Assembly (NCBI GenBank): GCA_964538405.1
Contig: CAZIET010000034.1
Location: 1 to 5,730, forward strand
Direction of reading: 5' to 3'
DNA: 5,730 nt
Source: JAGVWT01 sp964538405
GTDB lineage: Archaea > Nanobdellota > Nanobdellia > Pacearchaeales > GW2011-AR1
Part shown: positions 4,841-5,730 of the stretch, piece after piece
How the letters are laid out: each line of letters opens with the position of its first letter
How positions within the stretch are numbered: the stretch's first letter is position 1
Position numbers and translations under genes: made by a program
The notes under the pieces: model-generated
Seen by the model: the letters and a program-made list of their open reading frames with translations, nothing else
What the model was told of the DNA's origin: nothing
The model's database searches: none

Positions 4841-4863
4841 TGAAGTTAATCCCCCCTCATCAT
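4841..4863 (-). repeat. Repeat copy 2, in the rpoK leader
   Basis: TGAAGTT, one base, then ATCCCCCCTCATCAT (4849-4863) repeats the blocks found in the enolase gene at 3811-3836. On the minus strand this gives ATGATGAGGGGGGAT, which covers the stop of the 51-aa ORF and the only purine-rich (GAGGGGGG) element before the rpoK ATG. Confidence 0.5.
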
Positions 4864-5015
4864 ATATATCTTTCTTGAAAAGCATTTCTTTCTTTTATGT
4901 ATACTTCCATATATTTTGCTACTACATTTTGAAAGTATTCAAACCTTTTTATTTCATGTAATATATCTTCTTCATCCATTTTTCTTCCAACTTGTTCTTC
5001 CAAATGTGTTTTCAT
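4860..5015 (-). CDS. Small hypothetical protein between rrp42 and rpoK (51 aa)
   Basis: The ATG overlaps the rrp42 stop codon (ATGA), which favours translational coupling. A weak GGAAG lies four bases upstream of the ATG. The predicted product starts MKTHLEEQVGRK and ends KERNAFQERYI. It is charged, contains no cysteine and looks almost wholly helical (DEEDILHEIKRFEYFQNVVA, then a YMEVYIKERNAF helix). It is therefore neither L37Ae nor RpoP/RpoN, the small zinc proteins often found in these operons. I do not recognise it. Tail-to-head overlap, same strand and a 21-base gap to rpoK make a real gene likely, but 51 codons could also be chance. An internal ATG at residue 13 is an alternative start. 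Confidence 0.55.
   Translation of the reverse strand: MKTHLEEQVGRKMDEEDILHEIKRFEYFQNVVAKYMEVYIKERNAFQERYI
4862..4869 (-). promoter_or_regulatory. Possible TATA box of rpoK
   Basis: TATATATA/ATATATAT lies at the end of the 51-aa ORF, centred about 27 bases before the rpoK ATG. The position is compatible with a start at or near the ATG, though less exact than for the other genes. rpoK may also be reached by transcripts from rrp42. Confidence 0.35.
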
Positions 5016-5730
5016 TTTACTTCCTTGTCTACTTTGTCTGAAAGTTTTTTCCAGATTTTTGTGACCATGTCCAATGCCTTGTATAATTCTTCGACAGTTA
5101 TTTCCTTTGAATTTCCTTTTTGCATGGATGAAACCGCTCCGTTTGCGCTTCCTATAGTTATTCTTGTTTCTGTGACGTCTTCTTCTTCAAGCGTTGGATC
5201 CAAAATCAGATTGTTTCCGACCTTATAAAAGGTTATCGATATGGGTGATTCGTTCTTCAAAGGGATTTTTTTATCAGTCCATTCTCCGATTTCAATCTTG
5301 CCGGTTTTTTTATCGTATTTTGGTATTCTTGTGTTTTTAAGTGCGGCAATGACTCCAAGTCCCGCTGCATCCAAAAGATTTCCATCTGCATTAAGAGAAT
5401 AAATGTCAATGTAGACATTCCATACTTTTTCTCCTTCAGTTATGCATAATTCCTCCATCTTGATGTACTTGCTTTCCCTTACAACTCTGTCAAGTATTCT
5501 TGCGAGTTCTATTGATTCTATTCTTGGAGGTCCGACTTCATATCTTGAGGAACTCAATGGCAATAATTCTGCCGAAACAATAAGGTTTCCTTTGTCTTGC
5601 GAATCTGGATAAGGCGTTCCCACGTCCATTTTCACTCCGACTAGGACTTCTGTCTTTCCTATTTTGACTTTTGCGCTTCCTTCTGCATTTTTTGATATGC
5701 CTGTTTCTATGACAATATCTCTGAATTCGT
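5012..5730 (-). CDS. rrp42: Exosome complex subunit Rrp42 (partial, N-terminus beyond the right edge)
   Basis: Rrp42 is the non-catalytic RNase PH-fold subunit that alternates with catalytic Rrp41 in the hexameric ring of the archaeal exosome, which degrades and tails RNA from the 3' end. The visible 238 residues start at EFRDIVIETG, continuing KNAEGSAKVKIGKTEVLVGV and KMDVGTPYPDS. Family landmarks follow in order: AELLPLSSSRYEVGPP, IELARILDRVVRESK, CITEGEKVWNVYIDIYSLNA, DGNLLDAAGLG, NLILDPTLEEED, and a C-terminal helix ending DKEVK. About 30 N-terminal residues (up to and including an IRPDGR-like motif) should lie outside the window. A GTG within the frame at 5635 is not the start, since homology continues upstream of it. 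The stop overlaps the start of the 51-aa ORF. In many archaea rrp42 is followed by rpl37ae; here it leads into rpoK instead. Confidence 0.95.
   Translation of the reverse strand, partial: EFRDIVIETGISKNAEGSAKVKIGKTEVLVGVKMDVGTPYPDSQDKGNLIVSAELLPLSSSRYEVGPPRIESIELARILDRVVRESKYIKMEELCITEGEKVWNVYIDIYSLNADGNLLDAAGLGVIAALKNTRIPKYDKKTGKIEIGEWTDKKIPLKNESPISITFYKVGNNLILDPTLEEEDVTETRITIGSANGAVSSMQKGNSKEITVEELYKALDMVTKIWKKLSDKVDKEVK

Noticed and set aside
4860..5015. 51-aa ORF as RpoN, RpoP or ribosomal protein L37Ae
   Set aside because: All of these need cysteine zinc ligands; the product has no cysteine.
5012..5635. Rrp42 starting at the GTG of 5635
   Set aside because: The frame is open upstream to the window edge and encodes conserved Rrp42 sequence (EFRDIVIETG, KNAEGSAKVKIG), so the gene is cut by the window rather than short.

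Overview
The window is AT-rich and archaeal. It carries the archaeal exosome subunit Rrp42, RNA polymerase subunit K, an archaeal-type ribosomal protein uS2, and the 5' end of an archaeal 16S rRNA gene (minus strand, running off the left edge). Promoters are archaeal TATA boxes. The divergent 16S start, the very divergent enolase and the charged extensions on RpoK and uS2 suggest a DPANN-type archaeon (for example Pacearchaeota or Woesearchaeota). That placement is inference.

Layout from the right edge, following the minus strand: rrp42 (5' end outside the window), an overlapping 51-codon ORF of unknown function, rpoK, a divergent enolase gene and rpsB (uS2). The rpoK-eno-rpsB order is the classical archaeal ribosomal/RNA polymerase cluster. 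Here an exosome gene and an unknown small ORF stand upstream, where rpoN and other genes usually lie. Next come a MazG-like nucleotide pyrophosphohydrolase and a membrane-anchored nuclease related to Holliday junction resolvases.

The only plus-strand gene is a stand-alone LigD-type 3'-phosphoesterase. It converges tail-to-tail with the nuclease gene, and the two stop codons share one TTAA. Divergent from it are two small minus-strand genes, apparently distant paralogues of unknown function. They are followed by about 200 bases of rRNA promoter/leader and the start of 16S rRNA.

A feature that ties the window together is promoter geometry. Seven protein genes have a TATA-like octamer ending exactly 21 bases before the chosen start codon (centre about 25.5 bases upstream). 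This predicts largely leaderless mRNAs, individual promoters even inside the ribosomal cluster, and corrected starts for the enolase, the phosphoesterase and the MazG-like gene. The window therefore combines information-processing genes (RNA decay, transcription, translation, rRNA), one glycolytic enzyme, and a small DNA-repair/nucleotide-housekeeping group. I see no mobile element, CRISPR array or tRNA.
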